Shown piece by piece: positions 51,290 through 64,000 of a stretch of 64,000 nt of DNA. Each line of letters starts with the position of its first letter. The first letter of the stretch is position 1. The notes beneath the pieces were generated by a model that worked only from the letters and a program-made list of their open reading frames with translations, was not told where the DNA came from and searched no databases. Position numbers and translations under genes: made by a program. Source of the stretch: Centrapalus pauciflorus (Eukaryota > Streptophyta > Magnoliopsida > Asterales > Asteraceae); the NCBI GenBank assembly GCA_020465985.1, contig JAANYP010007201.1, forward strand, positions 124,001-188,000. Direction: 5' to 3'.

Positions 51290-53421
51290 GTACTGACTGT
51301 TGTTGCAGCTGCGGATGGACGGATGCGATCGAAATCCCGTAGGCCGTGATATAAAAATGGGTTTACCATGAAAAAACAAATCAAAATGTTTACATATTTC
51401 TTTGTGTTTTCGTTCTTTCATGTTGTTTTTTTGCGTTTTCGTTCATTCGTATTGTTTTCATGTTTTTTTGTGTTTTAAAGACTGAAAAACTGGGTACCAA
51501 TATCCAAATTTCAATAAACCAAAAAGAAAAAAATAACTTAAAAACTTTTATGAAAAAAAAAAATAAAATGAAGTGACGAAAACGCATAAAATATGAAAAC
51601 ATGTTTGATTTTTTCATAATAAACCCTATAAAAATATGTTTTTTAAAGCTTCCCGTTTACGGTGTAATTTTTACTCTTTTTTCTAAGCATATAGTTCTTG
51701 CTAAGTTGTTAGGGTAAATTTCATAAACAGTTAATCAAAGATTTTTAACTGATATAAATTGATTGAACTTTCAAATTTTATCGTTTAAACTAATTAGGTC
51801 ATAATTTTTTAGGACTACTTTATATGTGCATTCTTCTCTTATTAATCATACATCCCCTCCCTTAATGTGAGTTAAGTGTTAAGTTTAAAACACTGGATTC
51901 CACATCATTAACAAAAAAACATATGAGATGTAGATGTATGATTAGAAAAAATTATCTAAATAAGAGTATATGTATAACAATGCCCTTTTTTAAGATAATA
52001 ACTGACTTATAAATCAGAAAACATGTCAAATCAATATTTAAGACATATCTAAACTCTGAGGTGTTGTTTAGATCGGATGAAATTAAAATGATAGAATGTT
52101 AAAATATTTAGGAGGATAGGTGGATAATGAAAGGCATAGAACTGGATAATATAAAATGTTAAATGAAGCTAATTCTTTTTTTTTTATTATTTTTTATCAA
52201 AACATGAAATGAAAGTATTTATAAATCCAAATCCTAAATGGGTTATTTAAACCCTTCAAACCAAACGGCAACTGAGTAGTTTGAAACTTAAATTTACAAT
52301 TCAAAAATCACAGTTACATCATAATCAAAAGTCTCATAAGCTAATAACAACTACCTAATTACAGAATAGGTAAAACTCTGGCAACCTCAAGTGCTCCTAC
52401 CTTTGGAGTTTGGACACCAGGCTGATTATCTTTCTTTTGACTATCTAAGATGTACAAACGATAACAACTCGTAAGCTAATTGTTCCTAAGAATATAATGG
52501 TTTCATTCATAATTTAAAGCACTAAATTGTTTACAGTATATTATGAAATCCCTAAAATTGGCCAGCAAATAGTTTACATGATAAATGTATTGTTAATTGT
52601 AATTTTTTGATAATATGTATAAAGTGCAAGAGATGGTATGGTTTAGGGTCGGTCGGTCGGTATTTTAGGGGACTGGCCCACGTAATAAAATAATAATAGC
52701 ATACAGTTGTAAGGGTAACCCACACAGGCTCCCAAATCACACGAAGTAGCAACTAGCAACATAATGTGTTATAGGAAGGACAACACATAGTACATATATG
52801 ACATCACTTTTCCTATAACAATCCAACAGAATTATTATAAAATACATACTTGATTAGTAATTACCTTCCCTAATTCCTAACACATCCCAAAAAAGTTAAA
52901 ATAATAAATCATGTATAAATATTAGGTGCATCTCATAAAATACTTATTTTCTTACCTGGAGCTAGCAACGTAATCTGCTACGCAACGATGATCATCACTC
53001 GAATCCATTTGATCTTTTATGGAACATTGAATAGTATGAGTACATTACATTACTAACACAACCTAATATCCACATATATGATTGTAACATACAATGACAT
53101 TACTCGACATAACATTTATGAGCTAAATACACAGTTTGCCCCTGAAAACATTTTGATCGTGTCCACGCTAGCAAAATCTCGATCGTGTTGACCACCGCGG
53201 GATATGTTCCCCATCATAACTTGAACTCTTTAAATTGGTCGAGACTCCTAGCTCGACCACACTCATAACAATGACCACCCTTACAATAATATACAACATA
53301 ATGGTTGCAATCACACTCGCAGTCGAATATACAAAGTGATCTACTTTGTTTATACATGTCTACATGACTACAAAATTCACAACCAGACTCAATTATCCAA
53401 TACACACTCCTCAAACATCTA
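51290..53421. other. Intergenic DNA with one small MITE
   Basis: No gene is recognised apart from the H2B promoter. A MITE-like block lies at 52060-52271. A 66-aa Cys-rich minus ORF at 53214-53414 has no family I recognise. Confidence 0.5.
52060..52271. mobile_element. Probable MITE with GGTGTTGTTT ends (212 bp)
   Basis: The left end GGTGTTGTTTAGATCGGATG roughly mirrors the right end TTGCCGTTTGGTTTGAAGGG read in reverse. CTGA flanks both sides (52056-52059 and 52272-52275). Confidence 0.5.
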
Positions 53422-53691
53422 TCTATACTATTTTAAGAGTAACAAAATGTCACATGACATGTTCTCATTTAATTTGACACATGTCGCTCTCTACTTTTAC
53501 CACGTCATTTAATGATTTTATTTTTTAAAATTTAAAACAAATCAATTCTATATATATCTAATATTGATCAATTTAATAACAAACTAACTAAAATTAAGCA
53601 AACTTTATTATTCATATAATTATTATATTATACACATATATAAATATCAATTTTTAAAATTAACCCATGTAATACATGGGTTATAACCTAG
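53422..53691 (+). mobile_element. Non-autonomous Helitron-like element (270 bp)
   Basis: It starts TCTATACTATTTTAAGAG after A and ends with the perfect hairpin AACCCATGTAATACATGGGT, then TATAACCTAG before T. This is the best preserved example of the family in the window and defines its ends. Confidence 0.85.
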
Positions 53692-54378
53692 TAAACAAAT
53701 ACAACCCTAACAATACCTAAAAACAAGGAGGGAAACTTAAATGAAATCACCATACCTAAAAACATTATCAGTTGCATGATAAAAGTTCTCCTTAATACTC
53801 TCTGCTGCATCAAAGATTGCAAAAATATGTAAATTTAAGTGGCTAGGTGTGAGAGATGCAAACAATTAAAACTTGCAATTTTTTAGACAGTAAACAATCA
53901 AAAGAAAAAACCACGGCTTTTGATGTTATATGGGTTTTACATGTAATGTTAATTATAAACTTCAAGAGGAATATGATAACTATGCTAAACTTAACAATAT
54001 AAGAGTAAAAAACGAAAAACATTGTTCTTGATATATGGAATATACTCAAGTCTTGAATCAAATTACATTTGGAAATAAACAACTAGAATTCAAAGATCAC
54101 AAGTGTAGGTCTCTTTTATGAAACTTCAAATATGAAAGTTTGAACGTACCTTGGTTTCTGCAGCCACATAAGCGTGCTCCTGAGCTTTTCTTCGCTCAAC
54201 ATCTTGCAAACTTCTTTATCCGGGTCAATTAGTTTCTCATGCCTACTACACACCAAAACTGTAAGGACAACTTACTATTTCTGATGAAAAAAAAAAAAAC
54301 AATCTCCAATCTACACAAACCATAATTTACCTTTTGAACAAAAACATTATCAATAGGTCCAAAAATTAATACATAATG

Positions 54379-54410
54379 CTTATATATATATATATATATA
54401 TATCTCAATA
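54379..54410. repeat. (TA)n tract
   Basis: Short TA microsatellite. Confidence 0.9.
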
Positions 54411-54457
54411 TATATTTTACTTGACATATTTAATACATAATGCTTATATATTTTATA

Positions 54458-54461
<4 letters not shown>

Positions 54462-54552
<91 letters not shown>
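54462..54552. repeat. (CA)n-(TA)n-(TG)n symmetric microsatellite
   Basis: CA, TA and TG runs in order, so the whole tract is self-complementary and could fold back. It abuts the family C MITE. Confidence 0.95.
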
Positions 54553-54555
<3 letters not shown>

Positions 54556-54767
54556 AATGGAGAACCTCTATGCATCGAAGAACCTTGGAGAACCACAACG
54601 CATCGCTTGGAAAATCGTAATGCATCACGTAGAAATCGACGCATCACACGAGAAATTTGATGCATCACGTGGAAATATGATGCATCACGGAGGAATTGTG
54701 ATGCATTTGTGGTGGTGCATGGAGGTTCTTCAAGATTTTTCGATGCATGGAGGTTCTCCATTGAACC

Positions 54768-54769
<2 letters not shown>
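54550..54769. mobile_element. (TA)n-associated MITE family C, copy 2 (~220 bp)
   Basis: The left end GTTTAATGGAGAACCTC and the right end, reversed, GGGTTCAATGGAGAACCTCC are inverted repeats. The right one has a perfect GGTTC-N6-GAACC dyad. The interior repeats GATGCATCACG words as in the copy at 24010-24198. TG repeats flank the left and TA repeats the right. Confidence 0.75.
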
Positions 54770-54798
<29 letters not shown>

Positions 54799-55078
54799 TG
54801 CTTGACATATTTGACACTTAATGCTTATATATTTTATTACGATAAAAAATATTTGTTATGATGTATGTTTTTTAAGTCTAGATTAGTTAAAAATTAAGAA
54901 ATGTCAAATACATGATGATAACAAATAACATTATTGAATAATGTCAAATAGCAGATAAAATTAATTATTAATTAATGTTTATAGATATTAAAATTTAATG
55001 AAGTGCATTTATTTTTTATTTTATTTATTTTAAAAACAATAATTTATAATTATTCTTTTTGATGAAACGTGGTGATCT

Positions 55079-55740
55079 CACGAGTTTATTTGCCAGCGTA
55101 GTATGCTGATATTTTTAATATATTAATTTTTATATTTAATACAATAATATAAAAGGTAAAATTAAATATATATCTTAAATAAAAGTACACAAGAATGATA
55201 ACCTATTAACTTTTTATGGTGGTATTTGTTTTTTAAGAGGTTAAATGTCTGAAGTCTGAAAACCATGTCTGAAATTAAGAGGAGATCTTAAAGTCTGAAA
55301 TTAAGAGGCTCTGAATTTAATTCAGACTAGTCTCATTCTCTTAAAATTCAGAGAGAAATTTAGAGGTTGTAACCTCTTAAGTCTGAATTTAAATAAACAA
55401 TACAAATTATGTTAAGATCTGAAATTCAGACTTCAGACCTAATTCATAGCCTCTTAATTGAAAACAAACACACCCTATATTTTTAAATGTGTATATATGA
55501 ATAGTAATTATTTTTTAATATTATTTTAAATTTTATTATATTATAATGAATAAGTAATTAGAGTATTAGATCTTATACGATTTGAATTTAAAAATAAATT
55601 ATGTTAGATTTAGATAGATATAATTTTAATATTATTTTTTAGTTTATTATAAATGTAATTTGTCAATTCATGATTATAGCACATGACTTTACGAAAAATA
55701 AGAAATAAGCATATTTATTTTTTATTATAGATTATAGATA
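55079..55740 (-). mobile_element. Decayed Helitron-like element with a nested MITE
   Basis: CGAGTTTATTTGCCAGCGTA at the left is a degenerate form of the CTAG-TTTATTACCCGCGTATT end seen at 13040, and TTATTATAGATTATAGA at the right resembles the TCTATA start reversed. The MITE at 55218-55475 sits inside it. Confidence 0.4.
55218..55475. mobile_element. MITE with GGTGTGTTTGTTTT-type ends (258 bp)
   Basis: The left end GGTGGTATTTGTTTTTTAAG matches GGGTGTGTTTGTTTTCAATT from the reversed right end. The interior has AGTCTGAA / TTCAGACT words in opposite orientation. Confidence 0.6.
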
Positions 55741-55757
55741 GATAGATTATAAATAGA

Positions 55758-55818
55758 TTTTTTAAGGGTGGTACCTTCTGGTGCGCTGCATTAGAGGTGG
55801 TACTCACTTGAACCTAAA

Positions 55819-55820
<2 letters not shown>
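55758..55820. mobile_element. Right-end remnant of a family A MITE
   Basis: GGTGGTACCTTCTGGTGCGC through GAACCTAAATC is the right terminus of family A without its left part. (TA)n follows. Confidence 0.75.

Positions 55821-55898
<78 letters not shown>
55821..55898. repeat. (TA)n tract
   Basis: TA repeats separating the family A remnant from the large element. Confidence 0.95.
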
Positions 55899-55901
<3 letters not shown>

Positions 55902-58197
55902 GAGGGTTCTTCTAAGAACCATAAAAAATGTGGGAACCTAAGAACCTTTTATGACCTTTGGATTAATGATAATCAATGGTTGATATATTGTATGACAATT
56001 TTGTAATTATTTTGAACTTTGATAGTGGAGAATCTTGAAAATGTGTGAAAAGGGTATTTTTGGAAGAAAAAAATCTATTTTTTCTCTTTCTCTCTCTTAC
56101 TTTTCTTCATTTTCATTTTATTTTTTTTCATTATAATTGATTATTAAAGTAAAAAACGTTTTTTTATAAAAAAAAAGTATTTTTTCTATATAGAAAATTA
56201 TTTAATTGCTAAAAAATAACGTATTTTATATAGAAATATTATATGTCTATATAGAATATTTTTTTCTATATAGATATGTTAACAAACATATTCTATGTAT
56301 AGTCTACGTAGAATGTCATGCATTCTATGTAGAATGACATGCAATCTACGTAGAATGTCGTGTAGAATGTCAAATATCATATATTCTACGTAGATTACCT
56401 GATAAAATATATCAAAAACACATTGAAACTAAAAAAAAGATTTCATTTAGACATTTTATCAAACACTTGGTATGCAACTGATATAAAATATACCAAAAAG
56501 ACATTGAATAGTAATGTTAATCTACATAAAAAGATATAGAAATGTATAAAAAACATAAAAATATATGAAATATATAACAAAACATAACATTCTACATAGA
56601 TTATGTGTGATTTTTTACAAATAGTCTTGTATTATATTCTATTTAGATTATCATTTAATCTACGTAGATTATCATGTAAAACATCCAATAACTATTACAA
56701 TCATTATAAATCTAATATCTTACAAATAATCTTCATTATAAAACATGAAAAATGAATCTCTCATATTCTATGTAAAGTATCGACGAACATATTATATGTA
56801 CAATCTACGTAGAATGTCATGCATTCTACGTGGAATGACATTCAATCTACGTAGAATGGGATGCAATCTACGTAGAATAACATGCAATCTACGTAGAATG
56901 GTATGCAATATACGTAGAATGACATGCAATTTACGTCTTAAGTCGTGTAGAATGTCAATTATCATATATTCTACGTAGATTATTACATGATAAAATATAC
57001 CAAAAACACATTGAATAGTAATGTTAATCTACATAAAAAGATATAGAAATGTACATATAAGAAACATAAAAATATATTAAATATATAAGAAACATAACAT
57101 TTTACATAGATTATTTGTGATTTTTTACAAGTAGTATTGTATTATATTCTATGTAGATTATGATGTAATCAACGTAGATTGTCATGTAATCAACATAGGT
57201 TATCATGTAAAACATCTAATAATTATTACATTCATTATAAATATAATATCTTACAAATAATTTTAATTATAAAATATGAAAAATGAATCTGTCCAATGTA
57301 CGTAGATTGTACATAGAATATGTTCGTCGATACTCTACATAGAATGTCACGCAATCTACGTAGAATGACATTCAATCTACGTAGAATGACATGCAATCTA
57401 CGTAGAATGACATGCAATCTACGTAGAATGGCATGCAATCTACGTAGAGTATCGACGAACATATTCTATGTACAATCTACGTAGAATGTCATGCAATCTA
57501 CGTAGAATGACATTCAATCTACGTAGAATGACATTCAATTTACGTAAAATGACATGCAACCTATGTAGAATGTCATGCAATCTATGTAGAATGTCGTGTA
57601 GAATGTCAAGTATCATATATTCTACGTAGATTAAATGATAAAATATACCAAAAATACATTGCAACAAAAAAAAATAAGATTTCATTTAGATATTTTATCG
57701 AACACTTGGTATGCAATTGATATAAAATATACCAAAAACACAATGAATAGTAATGGTAATCTACAAAAAAGATATAGATTTGTATAATAAACATAAAAAT
57801 ATATGAAATATATAATAAACATAACATTCTACATAGATTATGAATAGTTATGTTAATCTACATAAAAAAATATAGGATTATATAACATTCTATATAGACA
57901 TATAATATTTCTATATAGAATACATTAATTTTCTAGCAATTAAATAATTTTTTATATAGAAAAAAATTTATTTTTTTTTATAAAAAACGTTTTTTTAATA
58001 TTAAAATCAATTTTAATGAAAGAAAGAGAAAATGAAAATGAAAAAAAATAAGAGAGAGAAAGTGAAAAAGAGATGCATATAATGAAAAAGATGGAGAGAG
58101 AAATATAATATTTTTATTTCAAAAATACCCTTTTGATCAAAGGGCTCTAAAAAGTTCCTAGGTTCTCACAATCTTTAAGGTTCTTAAAAGAACCTCT

Positions 58198-58200
<3 letters not shown>
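55899..58200. mobile_element. Large (TA)n-flanked element, copy 2 (2.3 kb) with CTACGTAG arrays
   Basis: It has the same ends as the 3.2 kb copy at 16052-19254 (GGGGAGGGTTCTTCTAAGAA on the left; TGGAGAGGTTCTTTTAAGAA reversed on the right), the same subterminal TTTTTGGAAGAAAAAAATCT text and the same spacers. It holds fewer 21-bp arrays and is about 0.9 kb shorter. (TA)n abuts both ends. There is no transposase. The short ORFs with RRLHVIL-type heptads are produced by the repeat. Confidence 0.8.

Positions 58201-58232
<32 letters not shown>
58201..58232. repeat. (TA)n spacer
   Basis: TA repeats between two elements. Confidence 0.95.
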
Positions 58233-58236
<4 letters not shown>

Positions 58237-58622
58237 CAGGTTCATCAGCGTACCTATGAGATTCCAGCGTACCCTAATGTGAATGATCATTTACATATAT
58301 ATTTTTTTTGTATAGACATGTATAAGACAACATTATAAGATTTTTTTTTTCAAAAGTAGCAACATCATAAATCCTGTGAATGGTAAAAAAGATAATGTGA
58401 ATGGTCATTCACACCATTCATTGATGACCATTGACATAAATATGCATTGGGCATTCACATAATTTTTAAGGACACAAAAAGTGTGAATGTATGTGAAATT
58501 CATATATCATGTGTATAACATTAATTTAAACATGGTTATGAGAAAAAAAATTATAAAAATGTTTTTTAAGGTTGGTACCTTTGGGTGCACTTGATTTCGA
58601 GAGGTACATTTTTGAACCTGAA
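58233..58622. mobile_element. (TA)n-flanked MITE, family A-prime (390 bp)
   Basis: The left end is TATAGAATCAGGTTCATCAG and the right end, reversed, is TATATTCAGGTTCAAAAATG, followed on each side by GTACC. The interior has GTGAATGATCATT and similar words. It is only loosely similar to family A. Confidence 0.75.
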
Positions 58623-58642
58623 TATATATATATATATATATA

Positions 58643-59068
58643 GGATTGAGTTCACATGAGAACCCTCTATTTCGTGAGAACATGAGAACCACTCTAAAAT
58701 TTGTGCATTCACTATATAAAATTGTGTATTTGATACTAAAATTAAATGTTTTCGATAAATTTATGCATTTCATGTAAAAATTTACGCATCTCATGCTATA
58801 ATTTATCCGTTTTATGTACGAATTGTGCATTTTAAAAAATTTGTGCATTTGATGTTCAAATTTGTGCATTTAGTTTATAATTTAATGAATATAATTTTTG
58901 AATGTAATTTTAGTGTTAAATTATGATATTTATTAATATTTAAGACTAATAATGGTTTTAAATAAAACTTTTAATTTTTAAATTTGTGCATTTGATGTAC
59001 AAATTTGTGCATTTTGGAGTGGTTCTCACGTTCTCACGGTAACTAGAGTTCTTACCGGAACCCAACCC
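58643..59068. mobile_element. (TA)n-flanked MITE, family B (426 bp)
   Basis: The left end is TATAGGATTGAGTTCACATG and the right end, reversed, is TATAGGGTTGGGTTCCGGTA. GAGAACCACTC pairs with its complement near the right end. The interior repeats AAATTTGTGCATTT words. Confidence 0.8.
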
Positions 59069-59082
59069 TATATATATATATA

Positions 59083-59979
<897 letters not shown>

Positions 59980-60071
<92 letters not shown>
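59980..60071. repeat. (TA)n spacer
   Basis: About 92 bp of TA repeats between two elements. Confidence 0.95.
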
Positions 60072-60075
<4 letters not shown>

Positions 60076-60454
60076 ATGGTTCGAGAGAGTACCACCCAAA
60101 TGCAGCGCACCAGAAGGTACCACCTTTAAAAAAACTTTTTTAAAATTTTTTTTTCATAAACATGTTTTAATTAACATTATGAAGATCGTATGTAAATTTC
60201 ACATACATTCACATCTCCTAGCTTCTAAAAAATGATGTGAACACACACTTACATAATTTTGAAGACATGTGAACATGCATTTATGTGATGTGTGTTTTCA
60301 TGCACTTAGAGTGTTCGGATTTGCGTGAAATTTACATATGATCTGTGTAATGTTAGTTAGAACATGTTAATGAAAAAAATTTTCAAAAAAATTACTTTTA
60401 AGGGTAGTACCTTCTGGTGCGCTGCATTAGAGGTGGTACTCATTTGAACCTAAA

Positions 60455-60456
<2 letters not shown>
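60072..60456. mobile_element. (TA)n-flanked MITE, family A, copy 2 (385 bp)
   Basis: Same ends, same length and nearly the same sequence as copy 1 at 59083-59467, in the same orientation. It ends about 230 bp before the SMG8 start codon. Confidence 0.85.

Positions 60457-60487
<31 letters not shown>
60457..60487. repeat. (TA)n tract at the SMG8 promoter
   Basis: The last TA tract, about 200 bp upstream of the SMG8 ATG. Confidence 0.95.
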
Positions 60488-60490
<3 letters not shown>

Positions 60491-60689
60491 TTATAATAAA
60501 TATTAACAGTCCCAAAGGAAAAACCGAAAAAGAAAAAAACCTAAAAGAACATACCAATCTATAGACCTTGTACTTTCTGTTGTTCAAGACGACGACGATC
60601 CATTCGTGATTCGTTTAAGTTTGATGGAGCTTCAGCTTCTCATCAAACACAGAGTACCCACTTCAAACCCCACCCACCATTAACTCTCC

Positions 60690-63600
60690 ATGGCGGCATC
60701 CAATCACTCCCCTATGCGTGTTCTAATCCGTCCTCCGTCATCTTCCTCCACAGCTCCTCCTCCTCCTCCTCCCACAACCACTCTTCCACCACCATCACCC
60801 ACCATCCACCAATCACCACCTCCGTCGTCTCTTCCACCTCTTCCTCATCCACCTTCAACAACATTCCGACAAAAGGGCGTCGTCGTGGTTGGTTTCGTTG
60901 GCCGGCGTAAAGGGGATGTGAGTCAGATAATTAACCGGATTATAGACGCCAATGTGTTTGGTTCCGGTGATGCTGACGTGCCATTGGGGCTTGAAAAAAC
61001 AGGCGAAATCGTGAGTGATGAGGTCAAGGATTGGTTCGAGCAAAGGCAAATTAGTTATCATCACGAAGAGGCAAGAGGGGTTTTGTATTTGCAGTTTTGT
61101 TCTACAAAGTGTCCTGTAATGGAAGGGTTTTCGGAGGTTCAAAGCGGGTTTGATTCGGTTTTTGAAAAACAAGAGTTTGGGGATCTACAAGGGATGCTGT
61201 TTATGTTTTCTGTAAGTTTGTTTGTTCAAAACTGATCGATTCTGTCTGACTTTGTTTGTTTCATATGCTTATGATTTTGAATGCTGGATTACCATTTTGA
61301 AATTCTTGTTAGCTTTTGTTCATATGTGATTGGGATCTGTATATGTTTATATAAGAACCAAATCATGTTTTTATAGTAACTATAAGTGTCTAGTGTCTAC
61401 AACTGAGCTATAAAGAGTGTTATCACTCAAATTTAGATGAAGTTGGTGAATTATGTTTAGGGTTTATAATGAATACAACCAAAATAGAGAAATATTGATT
61501 TTAAGTATGTTGAGTATGAAATGTAAATTGGAAGGTGAAGACGATTCTATTGTGTGAAATTGTTATTCAGGCTGGTGAGAAAGACAATTTAGATATCCTA
61601 TTATAAGAGGAACAAGGTTGTTTGTTCATTGAGTTATTAACATGATCATGAAATATGTAATAAGAATCATAAGAACAAATGTGGATGTAGAAAATTTGCT
61701 GAATCATGTGGAAATGGTCACACACATTAACAGTGATACCACTTGATTCAGTAACGACATCATGTGGATGTAGAATTCAATTCGCACACATCCATATTTA
61801 GAACTTCTCCATCGACAAGGATGCATGAACAGATATGGTCCCTATCGTTGGTTGCGTGTGCTTGGTGATCCTAACGACTCCTTTACTACGATCATCTAGA
61901 TTTCTCATTAACGATGCAAACACCTGATTCTTTGTGTGTGATGTTGGCTATATTTGTCCTGGATTTTATTTGTTTTTTTTTTGCTTAGTATAGATTTAAG
62001 ATGGTACATGTTTGCTATTTGCTGCAAGATTGGTATTTGATGTATGGCGTTACAAATCTTAAGAGATTAGATGCATCGTCAGCAAGAACCAAACATATCC
62101 AATGTGACAATTGCATTGATAAGAAGAGAGAACCAGTGAGGATGATCTAGGAGCCTTTCTTGATTGGTGCTAATAAAAGGTTATCATGTAGAATTAGAAT
62201 GTGGAAGCTACAAAAAGATAAAATTATAATGTTCCGTGAGACAATTGCCTTTTTGATGATTGAATATGTTTAAGGGATTTAGCTATAATATTGGTGGAAT
62301 GGTGGACACTTAATAGTGTTAGTACTGCTGTACAAGAATACGTGAAAATACATAAGCCTGAAGGAGCACTATTTGTGTTTGTAAAAGTAAAACACAATCA
62401 AGATTTGCTTCGCTCAAGAAATCTGCCATGAGGTATTGAGAATGGCTGCATATGAAGTTATGAACGAATTAAATTTATTGCTGCATATCAAAGTGCGTTA
62501 TAATGAGATAGTTTATAAAGTTAAAACTTTATCTACTTGCATATTGCAAAAAAATGGAAAAACTACTGTCATTTGTAGGCACTGACTTAAGAAGGAAAGT
62601 ATGTTCCTTAGTTTTATAAGGAATGACTCGCATGTTTCTGCTAGTTAACCAACTTTCACGCTGATTGTTTATAAAGTTCATAAAGTTGTGGCTGACTCTG
62701 CTTGTTTTGTTATTGACTCTTGGTCTTTCTAAATGCAGGTTTGCCATGTGGTCATATTTATGCAGGAGGGTTCACGTTTTGATATCCAGATTTTGAAAAA
62801 GTTACGAGTTTTGCAAGGTGCTAAACATGCTATGCTTCCATTTATAAAATCACAAACTTCACAACCAATGACATCAAGGTCACACACATCGCCTTCTTCA
62901 AGAACTTCTCCATCTGGAGCACCTTCGAAAAACAGATCTCCTGGTAAAAATGGTCCAGCCATGAATCGCAATGCTTCGTCAGTTACATTAATGTCAGGCC
63001 TAGGTTCGTACACATCTTTATTTCCTGGACAATGTATTCCGGTTATACTCTTTGTTTTTCTTGATGATATATCTGACCATGGTTCTACCCTGGATGAGCT
63101 GCCGGAGTCCACATCGGCATCAAATAGTTTAGGTAGGTCAACTTTGCCTGTGAAAGGGCCGGGTTCGATAGTTGTGCTATCACGTCCTGTTACAAAATCT
63201 GAAGGTGGTTTTAGGAAAAAATTGCAATCATCTCTCGAGTCACAGATCCGGTTTTCAATTAAAAAGTGTCGAGTACTTTCCGGCTCTGAAACAGGTCCTC
63301 CCGGGTCAAGAACTGGGTCTGTGTCAAACCCCGCGCCTTTGTTTTCACTTGATGCGTCTAGAGCTGTTCTGCTTCTTGACAGACTGTCTAACCAGACAGG
63401 TGAATCATTGGAGTTTGCCACTAGCATTGTGGAAAACGTTCTCAATGGTATCTCGACCTCGGATTCACTACTACTCGAGAGTCATAGCCAGGGTTCGAAT
63501 AAAGAGGATATCCTTTCCTTAAAGGAGTTCATTTATAGACAATGTGATATATTAAGAGGTCGAGGGAGTATGGTTTCAAATGCAAGCAGTGTATCAGCTG

Positions 63601-64000
63601 GTGGTGTTGGAATGGTGGCTGTTGCAGCCGCTGCTGCTGCTGCCTCTGTAGCTTCCGGAAAACATTCTGCAACTCCAGAACTTCCAACGCTTGATGTCTG
63701 GTTGTCTTCCAGTCAAACTATTTTACATGGACTTCTTTCTGCTAAACCTGGGGCTGTGCCTGAACCTGAACAAAGCAAAAGAAGATCCAGACAACGAAAT
63801 AACATTTCCCCAATTGTTGACAGCAGTCCTCCAAAAGTCAGCGACCCTCTAGAACTTGCAGCAACGTATTTGGATAGCAGCAGAGGACTCAACACAAAAT
63901 TTTCGATTTCCTGGTGCCAAAGAGCCCTACCAGTTGCTATAGACGTTTACTTAAATGATTTGCCGATGTGTTATCCGACTTCACAGCATGAGGCACATTT
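60690..64000 (+). CDS. SMG8: SMG8, nonsense-mediated mRNA decay factor (5' part, runs off the window)
   Basis: SMG8 binds SMG9 and the kinase SMG1 and controls UPF1 phosphorylation in nonsense-mediated decay. Exon 1 is 60690-61211 (174 codons) and exon 2 starts at 62739 and is open to the window end (about 420 codons); the intron is 1.5 kb, GT-AG, phase 0. The N-terminus is Ser/Pro/Thr-rich low complexity, then comes VVVVGFVGRRKGDVSQIINR, the start of the conserved SMG8 region, followed by HVVIFMQEGSRFDIQILKKL and VLQGAKHAMLPFIKS in exon 2. A run of Ala lies near 63618-63660. WCQRALPVAIDVYLNDLPMC near the right edge also fits SMG8. The C-terminal part lies outside. The ATG is the first in frame. 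A minus-strand ORF at 62729-63445 is a shadow. Confidence 0.93.
61212..62738 (+). other. SMG8 intron 1
   Basis: A 1.5 kb intron, long for this gene-dense segment, without recognisable gene or complete mobile element. Confidence 0.8.

Noticed and set aside
53214..53414. Cys-rich 66-aa minus ORF, at first like a small secreted peptide
   Set aside because: There is no signal peptide or recognisable Cys pattern, and the region is otherwise repeat-rich.
62729..63445. 238-aa minus-strand ORF
   Set aside because: It is antisense to SMG8 exon 2, whose plus-strand frame has clear family motifs.

Overview
The window is nuclear DNA of a flowering plant, a eudicot and probably an asterid (Asteraceae is a guess from the repeat style, not shown). 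The evidence is short-exon genes with GT-AG introns, plant-only products (pheophorbide a oxygenase, an NHL/LEA_2 protein), a plant-type histone promoter octamer, and very AT-rich intergenic DNA full of small DNA transposons and long (TA)n tracts. I see no rRNA, tRNA or CRISPR array.

Layout. 0-9.5 kb holds repeats and a decayed copy of the S28 peptidase gene, broken by a MITE, a possible DNA element and a 2.75 kb solo LTR. 12.0-15.2 kb (minus) is an intact nine-exon serine carboxypeptidase S28 gene. 16.0-19.3 kb is a 3.2 kb repeat element lying between (TA)n tracts and packed with 21-bp CTACGTAG repeats. 20.3-28 kb holds a MULE-type element, Helitron-like elements and AT-rich filler. 29.3-30.0 kb (minus) is an NHL/LEA_2 gene. 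31.9-33.6 kb has three MITEs. 34.1-35.5 kb (plus) is the cell-cycle gene CKS. 37-45 kb is mostly repeats with one uncertain minus-strand transcript. 45.5-51.3 kb is the gene-dense part: a small membrane protein, PAO (chlorophyll breakdown) and histone H2B. 53-60.5 kb is repeats again, ending in a chain of elements separated only by (TA)n. 60.7 kb to the window end (plus) is the 5' part of SMG8 (nonsense-mediated mRNA decay). The genes share no pathway; this is ordinary plant gene order.

The most unusual feature is a group of at least six sequence-unrelated element families (190 bp to 3.2 kb) bounded by (TA)n tracts. Both ends of each carry one spaced motif, TATAG-N5-RGWTC-N6-GWACC, in which GGTTC and GAACC form a small dyad. 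I read them as non-autonomous transposons mobilised by one unseen microsatellite-targeting transposase. Seven of them (one a remnant) lie nose to tail at 55.7-60.5 kb directly upstream of SMG8. Rice Micron is a known precedent for targeting (TA)n; the shared terminal dyad across unrelated families is what I would follow up.

Other clear results are target-site duplications for two PIF/Harbinger-like MITE pairs, two hAT-like MITEs, a MULE and a solo LTR, several mini-Helitrons, and a tandem S28 pseudogene. All exon boundaries were read by eye from splice signals and protein-family knowledge, without alignments or transcripts.
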